Part shown: positions 1 through 9,859 of the stretch, in pieces
Layout of the letters: each line of letters starts with the position of its first letter
Position numbering within the stretch: position 1 is the first letter of the stretch
DNA from: Synechococcus sp. NOUM97013
GTDB lineage: Bacteria > Cyanobacteriota > Cyanobacteriia > PCC-6307 > Cyanobiaceae
DNA length: 64,000 nucleotides
Assembly (NCBI RefSeq): GCF_014279815.1
Contig: NZ_CP047941.1
Coordinates: 2,356,001 to 2,420,000 of the forward strand
Direction of reading: 5' to 3'
The notes under the pieces: model-generated
Told to the model about the DNA's origin: nothing
Seen by the model: the letters and a program-made list of their open reading frames with translations, nothing else
The model's database searches: none
Position numbers and translations under genes: made by a program

Positions 1-2395
1 TCACATCCATCGCACCGATGACAGAACCAGCATCATGATGCAAGAGCTGACCACCCTCGGTTGTTTCGGTTGCACCACCACGAAGAACGACCAGGATTAA
101 GTTTTTCTGATTGACAGCATCTCCAGCTGACCACGATTTCAACCAGCCATGTTCAGCAACCCATAGCAATCCAGATGGCAATAAGTCACGAAACAAGCTC
201 GAATTTGCCAAGTGTGGAAATTCATCATGATCACGATGCGGTTGCCCTTTGAGCTGACTCTCCAAAAACATCGATGTCCCTAGTCCTGGCCGGCCAGACT
301 GCAATCGCGACGCAACAACCCCAGGCCTGATCAATCGCTCCACCATCAAGACCCAACCGGCTGTATCTGGATCAGGATCCATCCATAACGTCTCGAGCGC
401 CTCATCCAAAGAAGCGCTCTGTTCTGGGATTTGCTGATACTCCTTTTCCAAAACATCAGGCGGAAGAGCTTGGGCAATTTCGTTCAAACGCTGCTCCATT
501 GCCAACGCCAATGGATGCAGCAAAACCTGGTCAGAGGCTTGCTCTTGCAATGCCAACAAGTAGGCACGCTCTTGCTTGAACTGTTGCAGACGTGTCTGGA
601 TCCTCAGCTGCGCCAAATCACCAGAACTGTGGAAACGTCTCAGCACACGCTCAGCCTCAACATCCTCCAAACCTGAATCCAACTTCAAACGCTCCAATCG
701 AGGCTGCAACTGCACAGGCAAAGAATCAACATCGAGAGTTTGCAAGCCGGAGATTTCCAGAAAATCCTCAACGATTTCGGCAAAAGCCTCCTCACGCAAT
801 TGCTGAAGCTGCAAAGTTCGCTCATCAAGCTGCAACAAAGTTGGTTCATCGGCCGCTAAAACACGGATGGTCGCGTGGTGATCTTCTTCAGAAAGCTGCA
901 AACTCTGACGCAACTCTTCTAATTCCACTAGGGCTTTGGCGCGATCAAGAGAGCCATTACGAATCAAATCACGAATAACTCCTTGGTAAATCTCACGGGC
1001 ACGTCCACGAACAGCAACAGGAAGAGCCTTGGCCAAAGTAAACACCTCTTGCGCCGACAAGTCCTGCAATCTCCTTCCATCCAATGCAGCATCAAGGCCT
1101 GGCAGCTGCTTCAATTGTCTCCTCAAACTGTCGGTTGTACTCTCACGGCGATAAGTCGACTGATCACGTGCCCAAGATCGGAATAAAACAATCGCAGAGA
1201 AAACTAAAACCAATGAGCGTATCCATTGAGCCCCATGGGGACCAAAAGCACCCTGACTTGGGTCAACAAACCAGAAAAAAATGTTGACTGATAAAAAAGT
1301 AGCCAGCAAACGAGTCCTGCTGACCGCTAAGTCTGCCGCTGAGGGTAGACCTAGCTTTTCATATTGACGCAAAAGAATGCGTTCAATCCCTTGGAATACA
1401 GCAACAGAAGCCCAGCCAGTCAAGACCAACAGCAGCGGGATCACAACAACCCTTGGGAATGGAAGCCAGCCGCGTAGAGGATCCCAAGCACGCGCAGGCA
1501 GTGTTGCATCAAAAGCCCAGTGACCCTGACGTAAATATGTCAATTCTGAATCTTGAGGGGCCATATGAGCCTCAACGGCCATCATCAACTCAAAGAACAT
1601 CAGGACCAAGCCTGGATAGGAATACCAGGCCCAAGTCAATCCACGCTTACCGCGAAGAGACTTCCAATAATGGCGTTCAGAATCAATATCAATGCAAGAG
1701 GCTTGGCACGCCACACATGCACTTTGTTCCTTACCTGAATCAGCAATTGAGCGACACATTGACTGGGTGATCTTGCTGGTACTCCCGATATGAGCGGCTC
1801 CTCCAAGAGCACTACGCTGACCAGTCAAAATGGTCTGAACAGGACCCATCGGACAGATGTATTGACACCATGCCTTCCCGGCATAAAGCCAACCAACGAA
1901 TGCAGCTGCTAACAAAGTAAAAATCAGTAGCGACGCTAGACCTATTGGACTGGAATTAACGACCAAGAGACGCAGACAAAGTCCAGCAATTAGAAGCGAC
2001 CACTGCAACTGCACATGATGACGCGCAAGCCATGAATCCGGCTTGACTTTAATGGGCTCAAAACGACCCTTTTTATTCATAACTTTGCGCTGAATTCCAA
2101 GTGCTCGAGAAGTCTGGGAGACAAAAGCCAATGGACAAATTCGGCGCCAGAACTCATGGCTACCAACAACCAAGATCAACAACCCAGCCGGAACGATGAC
2201 GCCCCAAAACAAACGATTACCAGGCTGGCGATGCATCAAACACTCGAGCGCATTGGGTTCACAACCTGGAGCCAGCGAGGTTGGCAACGTCAATGCTGGA
2301 ATCAGCAGCGACAGGATCAACAAACACCAACCCGTCAATAAAACCCAGCGCACCACCCGCGCCTGGTGTTCTGGCCATTGGCTGAACCAACGCAT
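1..2395 (-). CDS. Membrane polyferredoxin with probable C-terminal cNMP-binding domain (3' end outside window)
   Basis: This reading frame stays open for about 798 codons on the minus strand and runs off the left edge. The first ~190 residues hold hydrophobic segments and two NapH/NosR-like Cys-Pro motifs (RRICPLAF near residue 85, WCQYICPMG near 177). A Cx2Cx3C cluster follows near residue 227 (CVACQASC). Further membrane spans end near residue 430. Next comes a long charged, Leu-rich helical region, and the last visible residues (LILVVLRGGATE...HHDAGSVIGAMDV) read like a cyclic-nucleotide-binding beta roll. In known families such polyferredoxins pass electrons at the membrane through Fe-S clusters; ligand control by the C-terminal part is inference. 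The start is the ATG at 2395; no strong ribosome site is seen. Codons end in A or T far more often than in neighbouring alaS, which suggests later acquisition. Exact function unknown. Confidence 0.75.
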   Translation of the reverse strand, partial: MRWFSQWPEHQARVVRWVLLTGWCLLILSLLIPALTLPTSLAPGCEPNALECLMHRQPGNRLFWGVIVPAGLLILVVGSHEFWRRICPLAFVSQTSRALGIQRKVMNKKGRFEPIKVKPDSWLARHHVQLQWSLLIAGLCLRLLVVNSSPIGLASLLIFTLLAAAFVGWLYAGKAWCQYICPMGPVQTILTGQRSALGGAAHIGSTSKITQSMCRSIADSGKEQSACVACQASCIDIDSERHYWKSLRGKRGLTWAWYSYPGLVLMFFELMMAVEAHMAPQDSELTYLRQGHWAFDATLPARAWDPLRGWLPFPRVVVIPLLLVLTGWASVAVFQGIERILLRQYEKLGLPSAADLAVSRTRLLATFLSVNIFFWFVDPSQGAFGPHGAQWIRSLVLVFSAIVLFRSWARDQSTYRRESTTDSLRRQLKQLPGLDAALDGRRLQDLSAQEVFTLAKALPVAVRGRAREIYQGVIRDLIRNGSLDRAKALVELEELRQSLQLSEEDHHATIRVLAADEPTLLQLDERTLQLQQLREEAFAEIVEDFLEISGLQTLDVDSLPVQLQPRLERLKLDSGLEDVEAERVLRRFHSSGDLAQLRIQTRLQQFKQERAYLLALQEQASDQVLLHPLALAMEQRLNEIAQALPPDVLEKEYQQIPEQSASLDEALETLWMDPDPDTAGWVLMVERLIRPGVVASRLQSGRPGLGTSMFLESQLKGQPHRDHDEFPHLANSSLFRDLLPSGLLWVAEHGWLKSWSAGDAVNQKNLILVVLRGGATETTEGGQLLHHDAGSVIGAMDV

Positions 2396-2621
2396 GCTTC
2401 ATCGCGCTCGAACGTCGCCTTAACTTCGCCAAATTGACCTTCGACAGTCAATCCGTCGGTGACAACCCAGCGTCGACGAACCGCAACTGGAAGCCTTGCT
2501 CGAACTGCTGAAGCTGCCGCTGAAGATCCAAAGGCAGGATCTGAGCGTGCAGGTGATCACCGATGACGCCTCACGGTGTTCCGCATGAAGCAAGCCACTG
2601 GCTTGCTTCATGGCGCGTTAA
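2396..2621. other. Intergenic stretch with possible degraded coding remnants
   Basis: No intact gene with a normal start was found between the polyferredoxin gene and alaS. Two short overlapping open stretches look protein-like but lack a start. One on the plus strand (about 2463-2588, 41 codons) ends in LPLKIQRQDLSVQVITDD. One on the minus strand (about 40 codons, ending near 2459) contains HLHAQILPLDLQRQLQQFEQ. I cannot tell which, if either, was coding. They may be the remains of a gene broken when the A/T-richer neighbour arrived. Confidence 0.35.
2585..2611 (-). terminator. Perfect hairpin just after alaS
   Basis: A perfect 12-bp inverted repeat (ATGAAGCAAGCC pairing with GGCTTGCTTCAT) has a 3-nt loop and lies 11 nt after the alaS stop codon. 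There is no T-run, so it may stop transcription with Rho, protect the 3' end, or be a plain palindrome. Confidence 0.5.
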
Positions 2622-5303
2622 TTACCCCTGCAGCTCTTGCTGCAACGAAGTTTTTGCATGTTCTAAAGCACCCTCCAGGGCCGCCCCATCGCGCCCTCCA
2701 GCCTGAGCCAGGTTGGGACGGCCGCCGCCACCGCCGCCACAGAGCTTGGCGATGCCACCGATGAACTTGCCGGCCTGGAGCTTGGCGGCAATCACCGACT
2801 TACCGAAGGCCGCCACCAAAATCACCTTGCCCTGATCAGCTGGATCCGGCAGTCCACCGATCACCACCGCAGCACCATCCCCCAGCTGATCCGCAAGGCT
2901 CTGGGCAGCCCCCTGCAGACCTGCGCCATCCACACCATCGAGCCGTTCCACCAGCAGCTTGAAGTCGCCCAGCGCAACAGCCTTCGAAGCCAGTGCCGCT
3001 GACTTGGCCACTGCCAGTTCAGCCTGCGCCGCGGCCAGCGCCTTGCCGGTGGCCTTCAGCTCGTCTTGCAGAGCCGTCACCCGCTCCACAATCTCCGCAG
3101 GCTGCGCCTTGAAGCGCTCACCCAGCTGCTTCACCACCGCATCACGTTCATTGAGATAAGGCAGCACCGCAGCACCGGCCACAGCTTCGATGCGGCGAAT
3201 GCCGGCGGCGACACCGCTCTCACTCACGATCTTGAACAGACCGATCTCCGCCGTGTTGCCCACATGGGTGCCACCGCAGAGCTCCATCGACACGCCCGGC
3301 ACATCCACCACACGCACCACATCGGCATATTTCTCACCGAACATCGCCACCGCGCCGGCGGCTTTGGCTTGTTCGATCGCCATCTCCTGCACTTCAAGCG
3401 CATGGGCATCGGCGATCCAACCGTTGATCAAGCTCTCAATGCGTTCCAGTTCCTCGACGGTGACGGCTCGCGGGCAGTGGAAATCGAAGCGAAGGCGGTC
3501 AAAACTCACCAGAGAGCCGGCCTGACCGATGCCGGGATCCACCACCTGTTTGAGCGCTGACTGCAACAGGTGTGTGGCGGTGTGATTGGCCTGGGCACGA
3601 CGGCGGCAGGCACGGTCCACCCGGCCGTGCACCACATCGCCTACCGACAGCGCACCACGCTCCACACGACCGCTGTGCACGAACACACTGCGATTGCGGC
3701 TGACGGCCTCGACCATCACGATCAAGCCATCGCCAGCCTCGCCGTCCGCCACCAGGGTGCCGCGATCACCGATCTGGCCACCGCCTTCGCCATAGAACGG
3801 CGTGACATCCAGCACCACCTGCACGGCATCGCCAGCAACAGCGGTCTGCGCCGGCTCACCGTTGACCACCAGGGCCTGAATGCTGCTGCTTTGTTCCAGC
3901 TGCTCATAACCCCGGAATTCGGTGTCTTGCAGTCCTGCGGCCACCTGATCGATCGCGTCTTGCAGCGTGAGATCAATGCTCACCGCAGCTGCTTTCGCCC
4001 GCTGACGCTGCTGCTCCATCGCCGTCTCAAACCCGGCGACATCCACAGCAAGGCCATGCTCCTCAGCGATCTCCTGGGTGAGCTCCAGAGGGAAGCCATA
4101 GGTGTCGTAGAGCTCAAACGCCTGCTCACCACTGATCTGCGACGGCTTGGCGGCGAGCACATCCGCGAGCAACTTCTCGCCGCGTTCCAACGTCTCCAGG
4201 AAGCGTGCTTCCTCCCGTTGCAGTTCCGCCAGGATCACCTCCCGGCGCTCCAGAAGTTGCGGGTGTGCTGATTGCATCAGGGCGATGGAGGCCTCGCCCA
4301 TGGCCTGAAGAAACGGCTTGTCGATGCCGAGCAAACGGCCATGGCGCACCACACGGCGCAGCAGGCGCCGCAGGATGTAGCCGCGGCCGAGGTTGCTGGC
4401 GGTGACGCCATCGCTGATCAGCTGGGTGACCGCACGGCTGTGGTCACCGATCACCTTGAGCGACGTCTTGCCCTTGTCGTCGAGCTGGTGGTAGTCCACA
4501 CCAGCCCGCTCAGCAGCCGCCTGAATCAGCGGAAAGATCAGATCGGTTTCGTAGTTATTGGGAACCTTCTGCAGGATCTGAGCCATACGCTCCAGACCCA
4601 TGCCGGTGTCGATGTTGCGGTTCGCGAGCGGCGTGAGCGTTCCCTCCGCATCGCGGTTCGACTGCATGAACACCAGGTTGTAGAACTCGATGAAGCGGTC
4701 GTCGTCTTCCAGATCGATGCCGTCATCGCCCAGTTCCGGCTTGAAGTCGTAGTAGATCTCCGAACAGGGTCCACACGGTCCGGTGGGACCGGAGGCCCAG
4801 AAGTTGTCTTCCTCATCCATGCGGATGATCCGCTTGGGGTTCACCCCCACCACCTCACGCCAGATCTGCTCGGCTTCGTCGTCTTCCCGGAAGACACTCA
4901 CCACCAGATTCTTGGGATCGAGACCGAACACCTGCGTGCTCAGCTCCCAGGCCCACTCGATCGCCTGCTGTTTGAAGTAGTCCCCAAACGAGAAGTTGCC
5001 GAGCATCTCGAAGAAGGTGTGGTGCCTGGCGGTGCGGCCCACGTTCTCGATGTCGTTGGTGCGGATGCACTTCTGAGAACTGGTGGCACAAGGGGCTGGA
5101 CGCTCCTGCTGGCCAAGGAAAATCGGTTTGAACGGCAGCATCCCGGCAATGGTGAGCAGCACCGTGGGGTCGTCAGGCACCAACGAGGCGCTGGCCATAC
5201 GCTTGTGGCCGCGCTCTTCAAAGAAGGCCAGAAACGCTTCTCGGATCTCTGCACCGGTGCAGGGACGCGCTGCATCGGTTCGCGACGATCGTGCAACAGC
5301 CAT
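2622..5303 (-). CDS. alaS: Alanine--tRNA ligase
   Basis: Cytoplasmic class II aminoacyl-tRNA synthetase that attaches alanine to tRNA-Ala and edits mischarged Ser and Gly. The N-terminal part has the conserved stretches PDDPTVLLTIAGMLPFKPIF and RTNDIENVGRTARHHTFFEM and the glycine-rich motif LGRGYILRRLLRR. The editing domain shows its zinc ligands, HTATH and CGGTH, and the C-terminal domain ends in GGGGGGRPNLAQAGG. The ATG at 5303 (MAVARSSRTD) is chosen over a start 19 codons upstream because homologues begin at this point and the upstream start would overlap the divergent promoter region. The length of about 893 residues is normal. It is divergent from the gene starting at 5339, only 35 bp away, so both share one short promoter region. 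Confidence 0.97.
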   Translation of the reverse strand: MAVARSSRTDAARPCTGAEIREAFLAFFEERGHKRMASASLVPDDPTVLLTIAGMLPFKPIFLGQQERPAPCATSSQKCIRTNDIENVGRTARHHTFFEMLGNFSFGDYFKQQAIEWAWELSTQVFGLDPKNLVVSVFREDDEAEQIWREVVGVNPKRIIRMDEEDNFWASGPTGPCGPCSEIYYDFKPELGDDGIDLEDDDRFIEFYNLVFMQSNRDAEGTLTPLANRNIDTGMGLERMAQILQKVPNNYETDLIFPLIQAAAERAGVDYHQLDDKGKTSLKVIGDHSRAVTQLISDGVTASNLGRGYILRRLLRRVVRHGRLLGIDKPFLQAMGEASIALMQSAHPQLLERREVILAELQREEARFLETLERGEKLLADVLAAKPSQISGEQAFELYDTYGFPLELTQEIAEEHGLAVDVAGFETAMEQQRQRAKAAAVSIDLTLQDAIDQVAAGLQDTEFRGYEQLEQSSSIQALVVNGEPAQTAVAGDAVQVVLDVTPFYGEGGGQIGDRGTLVADGEAGDGLIVMVEAVSRNRSVFVHSGRVERGALSVGDVVHGRVDRACRRRAQANHTATHLLQSALKQVVDPGIGQAGSLVSFDRLRFDFHCPRAVTVEELERIESLINGWIADAHALEVQEMAIEQAKAAGAVAMFGEKYADVVRVVDVPGVSMELCGGTHVGNTAEIGLFKIVSESGVAAGIRRIEAVAGAAVLPYLNERDAVVKQLGERFKAQPAEIVERVTALQDELKATGKALAAAQAELAVAKSAALASKAVALGDFKLLVERLDGVDGAGLQGAAQSLADQLGDGAAVVIGGLPDPADQGKVILVAAFGKSVIAAKLQAGKFIGGIAKLCGGGGGGRPNLAQAGGRDGAALEGALEHAKTSLQQELQG

Positions 5304-5338
5304 GGCGGGTTCGGGCTCGAAAAGCGGGTCCAGCAGCC

Positions 5339-5752
5339 ATGATCGCCCCTGAGCCGCCACCGACGTTGGCTGACAGCACTGCCGAGCCGAGCCGCGCTTC
5401 CCTGAGGCTGCGCTCCCTGAGCTGGGCCCTGATCGCGGGGGTCACAGCAGGGCTGATCAGCCTGCCCTTCGGGATCGACCAGGCCGTGCGATCAACAGGC
5501 TGTGGATTGTTTTACGGCCTGCTGGCCTTCCATCTGGAGCGGGTAGATCCAGAGGATTCCCATCTCCAGGCAGGACTGGTGGGAGCGATCTGCGGGGTGC
5601 GGACTTTGGGAATGTCGCTGGCTTCCCCTTGGGATGGTGCGGATGCCCTGGCATCATTAGTGAAGGACTTCGTCATGGGCTGGCTGCCGTTGATCGGCAG
5701 TTCGCTCCTGCTTCACGGGTTCCAACGCATGTTGTCTGCGTCGCGGCCATGA
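5339..5752 (+). CDS. Small conserved membrane protein
   Basis: A protein of about 137 residues with hydrophobic stretches (LSWALIAGVTAGLISLPFGI, LVGAICGVRTLGMSLASP, FVMGWLPLIGSSLLLHG) typical of three or four membrane spans. I do not recognise a family. The ATG at 5339 is preferred over an upstream ATG at 5291 because the extra residues would run into alaS and are Arg-rich and unlike a membrane N-terminus. Its stop overlaps the next start as ATGA (5749-5752), so it is probably translated together with the SNF2 protein. Function unknown. Confidence 0.7.
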   Translation: MIAPEPPPTLADSTAEPSRASLRLRSLSWALIAGVTAGLISLPFGIDQAVRSTGCGLFYGLLAFHLERVDPEDSHLQAGLVGAICGVRTLGMSLASPWDGADALASLVKDFVMGWLPLIGSSLLLHGFQRMLSASRP

Positions 5753-8700
5753 GCCTGCTGCACGCCACCTGGCTTCCGGCCATTCGTACTCCCAGCAGCT
5801 CCGGGCGAGCTGCGCTGCTCGTGTGGGCCGACACCTGGAGGGTGGCCGAGCCGATGGGACCCGGAGCGACACCGGCCATCCATCCATTCACGCTCAACGC
5901 CGAAGACCTGCGGGCCCTGCTGAGCGAACGGGATCTGCTGCCCAACGGCATCATCGATGCCACCGCCTGTCTCACCCTGCCGAGCCGCAGCGTGAAGCCG
6001 AAGCGCAAGGCCAAGGCCGCCCAAGAGTCGTCGAGTGACGAGGAACCTCCCTGGTGCGGTCTGCCGCTGCAGGCGGGCGAGCCGATCCCCAAAACCACGG
6101 AGTGGTGGCCCTGGCAGGTGCAAGGCCTGGCGATTGAACCGATGGCAGCGACGGAGTGGCTGGCGCGATTGCCCCTCTCTGGGCGTCATCCGGATCTGGC
6201 CGACGAGCTGCGCTGGTGGAGCCACATGCAGCGCTGGGCGCTCAGCCTGGTGGCCAGGGGGCGCTGGCTGCCGCAAGTGGAACTGAGCAAGGGCGAGGGT
6301 TATCCCCATCGCGCCCGCTGGGTGCCGCTGCTCAACCGGGAAGAAGATCGCCGCCGCCTGGAAGACCTGGCAGCACGACTTCCCCTAGTGGCGACCTGTG
6401 CGTTGCCCTGGCGTGAACCGACCGGCAAACGCAGCAATCGGATGACCCGCCTGCGACCTGAAGCGATGCGGGCCGCCAATCCCGTGGCCTGCTGCCGCCC
6501 CCGCAGCGGCCGCCTGCGGGTGGCCACCCTGCTGGAAGACCTGGTGGATGCCCAGCTGCGCAAGGGCTTCACACCGGATCAGGAAGGCCTGGACCCGTTG
6601 CTCTGCGCCTGGGAAGAAGCGCTCAGCTCCGACACGGGCGTGATCAACCTCAAAGACGAGGACGCCGAACGTCTGGCCACCGCCAGTCACCACTGGCGTG
6701 AGGGTGTGGCCGGCAATGTGGCCGCCGCCCGTGCCTGCTTGGAACTGGAGACCCCGGAGGAAGGTGAGGACCTCTGGCCGCTGCGTTTCTTCCTGCAGGC
6801 GGAAGCGGATCCCACCTTGAAACTGCCGGCCGGTGCGGCCTGGGCCGCCGGGCCCGACGGCCTGCAATTGGGAGAGATCCCGGTGGAGCGTCCCAGTGAA
6901 GTGCTGCTCGAAGGCATGGGACGGGCACTCACCGTATTTTCGCCGATCGAACGCGGCCTGGAGAGCGCGACGCCGGAAGCGATGCAGCTCACCCCGGCCG
7001 AAGCCTTCGTGCTGGTGCGCACCGCAGCACGCCAATTGCGGGATGTGGGGGTCGGCGTCGATCTGCCCCCGAGCCTCTCCGGCGGTCTAGCCAGCCGACT
7101 CGGCCTGGCCATCAAGGCCGAACTTCCCGAACGGTCCCGCGGCTTCACCCTGGGCGAAAGCCTGGATTGGAGCTGGGAGCTGATGATCGGTGGCGTCACG
7201 CTGACGCTGCGTGAGCTGGAGCGTCTGAGCGGTAAACGCAGTCCGTTGGTGCGCCACAAAGGGGCCTGGATCGAACTGCGACCCAATGACCTCAAGAACG
7301 CTGAGCGGTTCTGCGGCGCCAACCCGGAACTGAGCCTCGACGATGCGCTGCGCCTGACCGCCACGGAAGGCGACACGATGATGCGGCTGCCGGTGCATGC
7401 CTTCGATGCAGGACCTCGGCTGCAGGCGGTGCTGGAGCAATACCACCAGCAGAAATCACCGGATCCACTGCCGGCCCCCGAGGGCTTCTGCGGGCAGCTG
7501 CGGCCTTACCAGGAGCGGGGACTGGGATGGCTGGCCTTCCTGCATCGTTTTGATCAGGGCGCCTGCCTGGCCGATGACATGGGCCTGGGCAAAACGATCC
7601 AGCTGCTGGCGTTTCTCCAGCACCTGAAGATGGAGAAGGAACTGAAGCGACCGGTGCTGCTGGTGGCTCCCACATCGGTGCTAACCAATTGGAAGCGGGA
7701 AGCCGCAGCGTTCACGCCTGAACTGCAGGTGTGTGAGCACTACGGCCCGAAACGCCCCACGACGCCAGCAGCCCTGAAAAAGGCCCTCAAGGATGTGGAC
7801 CTGGTGCTCACCAGCTACGGGCTGCTGCAACGGGACAGCGAGCTGCTGGAGAGCTTCGACTGGCAGGGCACGGTGATTGATGAAGCCCAGGCCATCAAGA
7901 ACCCCTCGGCCAAACAGAGTCAGGCCGCCCGTGACCTGGCCCGAACCCGCAAAGGCACCCGCTTCCGCATTGCCCTCACCGGTACTCCGGTGGAGAACCG
8001 CGTCAGTGAACTGTGGGCGCTGATGGATTTCCTCAATCCCCGCGTGCTGGGGGAGGAGGAATTCTTCCGCCAGCGCTATCGGATGCCGATCGAACGCTAT
8101 GGCGACATGTCATCGCTGCGGGATCTCAAATCCCGAGTCGGCCCCTTCATCCTCCGCCGACTGAAGACCGACAAAGCGATCATCTCGGATCTGCCGGAGA
8201 AGGTGGAGCTGAGCGAATGGGTGGGATTGAGCAAGGAACAGAAATCGCTCTATGCCAAGACCGTCGAAGACACCCTCGATGCCATTGCCCAGGCCCCCCG
8301 CGGCAAACGGCACGGCCAGGTGCTGGCATTGCTCACCCGCCTGAAGCAGATCTGTAATCACCCCGCCCTTGCGCTCAAGGAAGAATCAGCGAGCGACGAC
8401 TTCCTGAAACGCTCCGTGAAGCTGCAACGGCTCGAGGAGATTCTTGAAGAGGTGATCGAAGCGGGCGATCGGGCGCTGCTGTTCACGCAGTTCGCTGAGT
8501 GGGGCAAGCTGCTACAGGGCTACCTACAACGGCGCTGGCGCAGCGAGGTGCCCTTCCTCAGCGGCAGCACCAGCAAGGGCGAACGTCAAGCGATGGTGGA
8601 TCGCTTCCAGGAAGATCCGCGGGGGCCGCAACTGTTCCTGCTGTCGCTCAAGGCCGGCGGTGTGGGCCTCAATCTGACGCGCGCCAGTCACGTGTTTCAT

Positions 8701-8949
8701 ATCGACCGCTGGTGGAACCCCGCCGTTGAAAACCAGGCCACGGACCGCGCTTACCGAATCGGTCAGACCAACCGGGTGATGGTGCACAAATTCATCACCA
8801 GCGGATCCGTAGAAGAAAAGATTGACCGAATGATCAGGGAGAAGTCCAGACTGGCGGAAGACATCGTGGGCTCCGGCGAAGAATGGCTCGGAGGCCTCGA
8901 CATGGGCCAGCTCAAGGAGCTGGTGAGCCTCGACGACACCCCGTCTTGA
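5749..8949 (+). CDS. SNF2-family DNA-dependent ATPase/helicase-like protein
   Basis: A protein of 1066 residues. The first ~570 residues match the bacterial SNF2-associated region (DUF3670 type). A complete SNF2 ATPase core follows: Walker A DDMGLGKT near residue 605, DEAQ box DEAQAIKN near 710, LTGTPVENR near 745, and the C-terminal helicase lobe with SLKAGGVGLNLT and RWWNPAVENQATDRAYRIGQ near 985-1000. The family uses ATP to move along DNA and remodel protein-DNA complexes, usually without true strand unwinding. The ATG at 5749 overlaps the previous stop; a longer frame starting at 5629 would overlap that gene by 124 bp. The SWIM zinc-finger gene follows after 4 bp, a common bacterial pairing that suggests one complex acting in DNA repair or transcription recycling. 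Confidence 0.93.
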   Translation: MSLLHATWLPAIRTPSSSGRAALLVWADTWRVAEPMGPGATPAIHPFTLNAEDLRALLSERDLLPNGIIDATACLTLPSRSVKPKRKAKAAQESSSDEEPPWCGLPLQAGEPIPKTTEWWPWQVQGLAIEPMAATEWLARLPLSGRHPDLADELRWWSHMQRWALSLVARGRWLPQVELSKGEGYPHRARWVPLLNREEDRRRLEDLAARLPLVATCALPWREPTGKRSNRMTRLRPEAMRAANPVACCRPRSGRLRVATLLEDLVDAQLRKGFTPDQEGLDPLLCAWEEALSSDTGVINLKDEDAERLATASHHWREGVAGNVAAARACLELETPEEGEDLWPLRFFLQAEADPTLKLPAGAAWAAGPDGLQLGEIPVERPSEVLLEGMGRALTVFSPIERGLESATPEAMQLTPAEAFVLVRTAARQLRDVGVGVDLPPSLSGGLASRLGLAIKAELPERSRGFTLGESLDWSWELMIGGVTLTLRELERLSGKRSPLVRHKGAWIELRPNDLKNAERFCGANPELSLDDALRLTATEGDTMMRLPVHAFDAGPRLQAVLEQYHQQKSPDPLPAPEGFCGQLRPYQERGLGWLAFLHRFDQGACLADDMGLGKTIQLLAFLQHLKMEKELKRPVLLVAPTSVLTNWKREAAAFTPELQVCEHYGPKRPTTPAALKKALKDVDLVLTSYGLLQRDSELLESFDWQGTVIDEAQAIKNPSAKQSQAARDLARTRKGTRFRIALTGTPVENRVSELWALMDFLNPRVLGEEEFFRQRYRMPIERYGDMSSLRDLKSRVGPFILRRLKTDKAIISDLPEKVELSEWVGLSKEQKSLYAKTVEDTLDAIAQAPRGKRHGQVLALLTRLKQICNHPALALKEESASDDFLKRSVKLQRLEEILEEVIEAGDRALLFTQFAEWGKLLQGYLQRRWRSEVPFLSGSTSKGERQAMVDRFQEDPRGPQLFLLSLKAGGVGLNLTRASHVFHIDRWWNPAVENQATDRAYRIGQTNRVMVHKFITSGSVEEKIDRMIREKSRLAEDIVGSGEEWLGGLDMGQLKELVSLDDTPS

Positions 8950-8953
8950 AACC

Positions 8954-9859
8954 ATGAGCATCACTCCCAGCGGCATCAACACCTCCCTCGGCGATGAAGG
9001 GCTGGGCCAGCAGCCCTGGTGGGTTGAGCAGTGGATGGAGCTGATCAACTCCTACCGCTTCAAGAAACGCCTAGAGCGCGCCTGGACCTACGCCCGAGAA
9101 GGGCATGTCACTTCGATCCGTTTCGAGGGACGTCGCGTGCACGCCCGGGTGCAAGGCACCGGCGAAGACCCCTACAAGGTGAAGCTCTGGTTGGACGTTC
9201 TCAACGACGAGGACTGGAGCTACGTGCTGGAGGCCCTCACCCAGAAAGCCCGCTGGTCAGCCCAGCTGCTGGCAGGAATCATGCCGGCCGACATCGAGCG
9301 GGCCTTCGCCGCCAGTGGCCGGCGCCTCTTCCCCTTCAAGCTCCAGGAGGTGCGCAGCGAATGCAGCTGCCCCGACAAGGCGAACCCCTGCAAACACATC
9401 AGTGCCGTCTATTTCCTGATGGGGGAACGCTTCAGCGAGGATCCCTTCGTGCTGTTCCAGCTCAGAGGCCGCACCCGGGCCAAACTGCTGGAAGACCTCG
9501 CCGAGCACCGGCTCAAAGCGCTCCAGGCCCGGGCCGCGGAACTGTCCGCCGCGAGCGACGCATCTGCGGAAGCGGGAACTGCCGCTGAACCCGACACCCC
9601 TGGCACGATCACGCCTCCCCATCCGGCGGTGCTGGACCCGACGCTGTGGTGGCGTTACGACGCCAACCTGGACGGTGATCTGGTGGTGATCACCCCAGCC
9701 ATGGAAGGAGACACCGGTCTGGACTCCGCAGGTGAACTGCCCCTCGCCGAGGAACCACGTTTCCCAGAGGCCAAGCCACGCTTCATTCAGCACCTGCGCG
9801 ACCAGGGACAGGCCCTGGCGCAGCGGGCCATGCTGGAGGCGATGGCCGCCGGTGGCTGA
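8954..9859 (+). CDS. SWIM zinc-finger domain protein
   Basis: A protein of 301 residues. The SWIM zinc site is clear near residues 136-150, with the C-x-C-x(n)-C-x-H pattern in ECSCPDKANPCKH. SWIM domains are thought to bind DNA or protein partners and in bacteria are often encoded beside SNF2 ATPases, as here (4 bp after the SNF2 stop). The C-terminal third is rich in Ala, Glu and Pro and probably flexible. The ATG at 8954 is the natural start given the spacing. Its stop overlaps the GTG start of the MEKHLA gene. The likely role is accessory subunit of the SNF2 protein; this is inferred from context. Confidence 0.9.
   Translation: MSITPSGINTSLGDEGLGQQPWWVEQWMELINSYRFKKRLERAWTYAREGHVTSIRFEGRRVHARVQGTGEDPYKVKLWLDVLNDEDWSYVLEALTQKARWSAQLLAGIMPADIERAFAASGRRLFPFKLQEVRSECSCPDKANPCKHISAVYFLMGERFSEDPFVLFQLRGRTRAKLLEDLAEHRLKALQARAAELSAASDASAEAGTAAEPDTPGTITPPHPAVLDPTLWWRYDANLDGDLVVITPAMEGDTGLDSAGELPLAEEPRFPEAKPRFIQHLRDQGQALAQRAMLEAMAAGG

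Noticed and set aside
4272-5342. Open frame of 356 codons on the plus strand
   Set aside because: It lies fully inside alaS, which has unmistakable family motifs. Long antisense frames are common in high-G+C genes.
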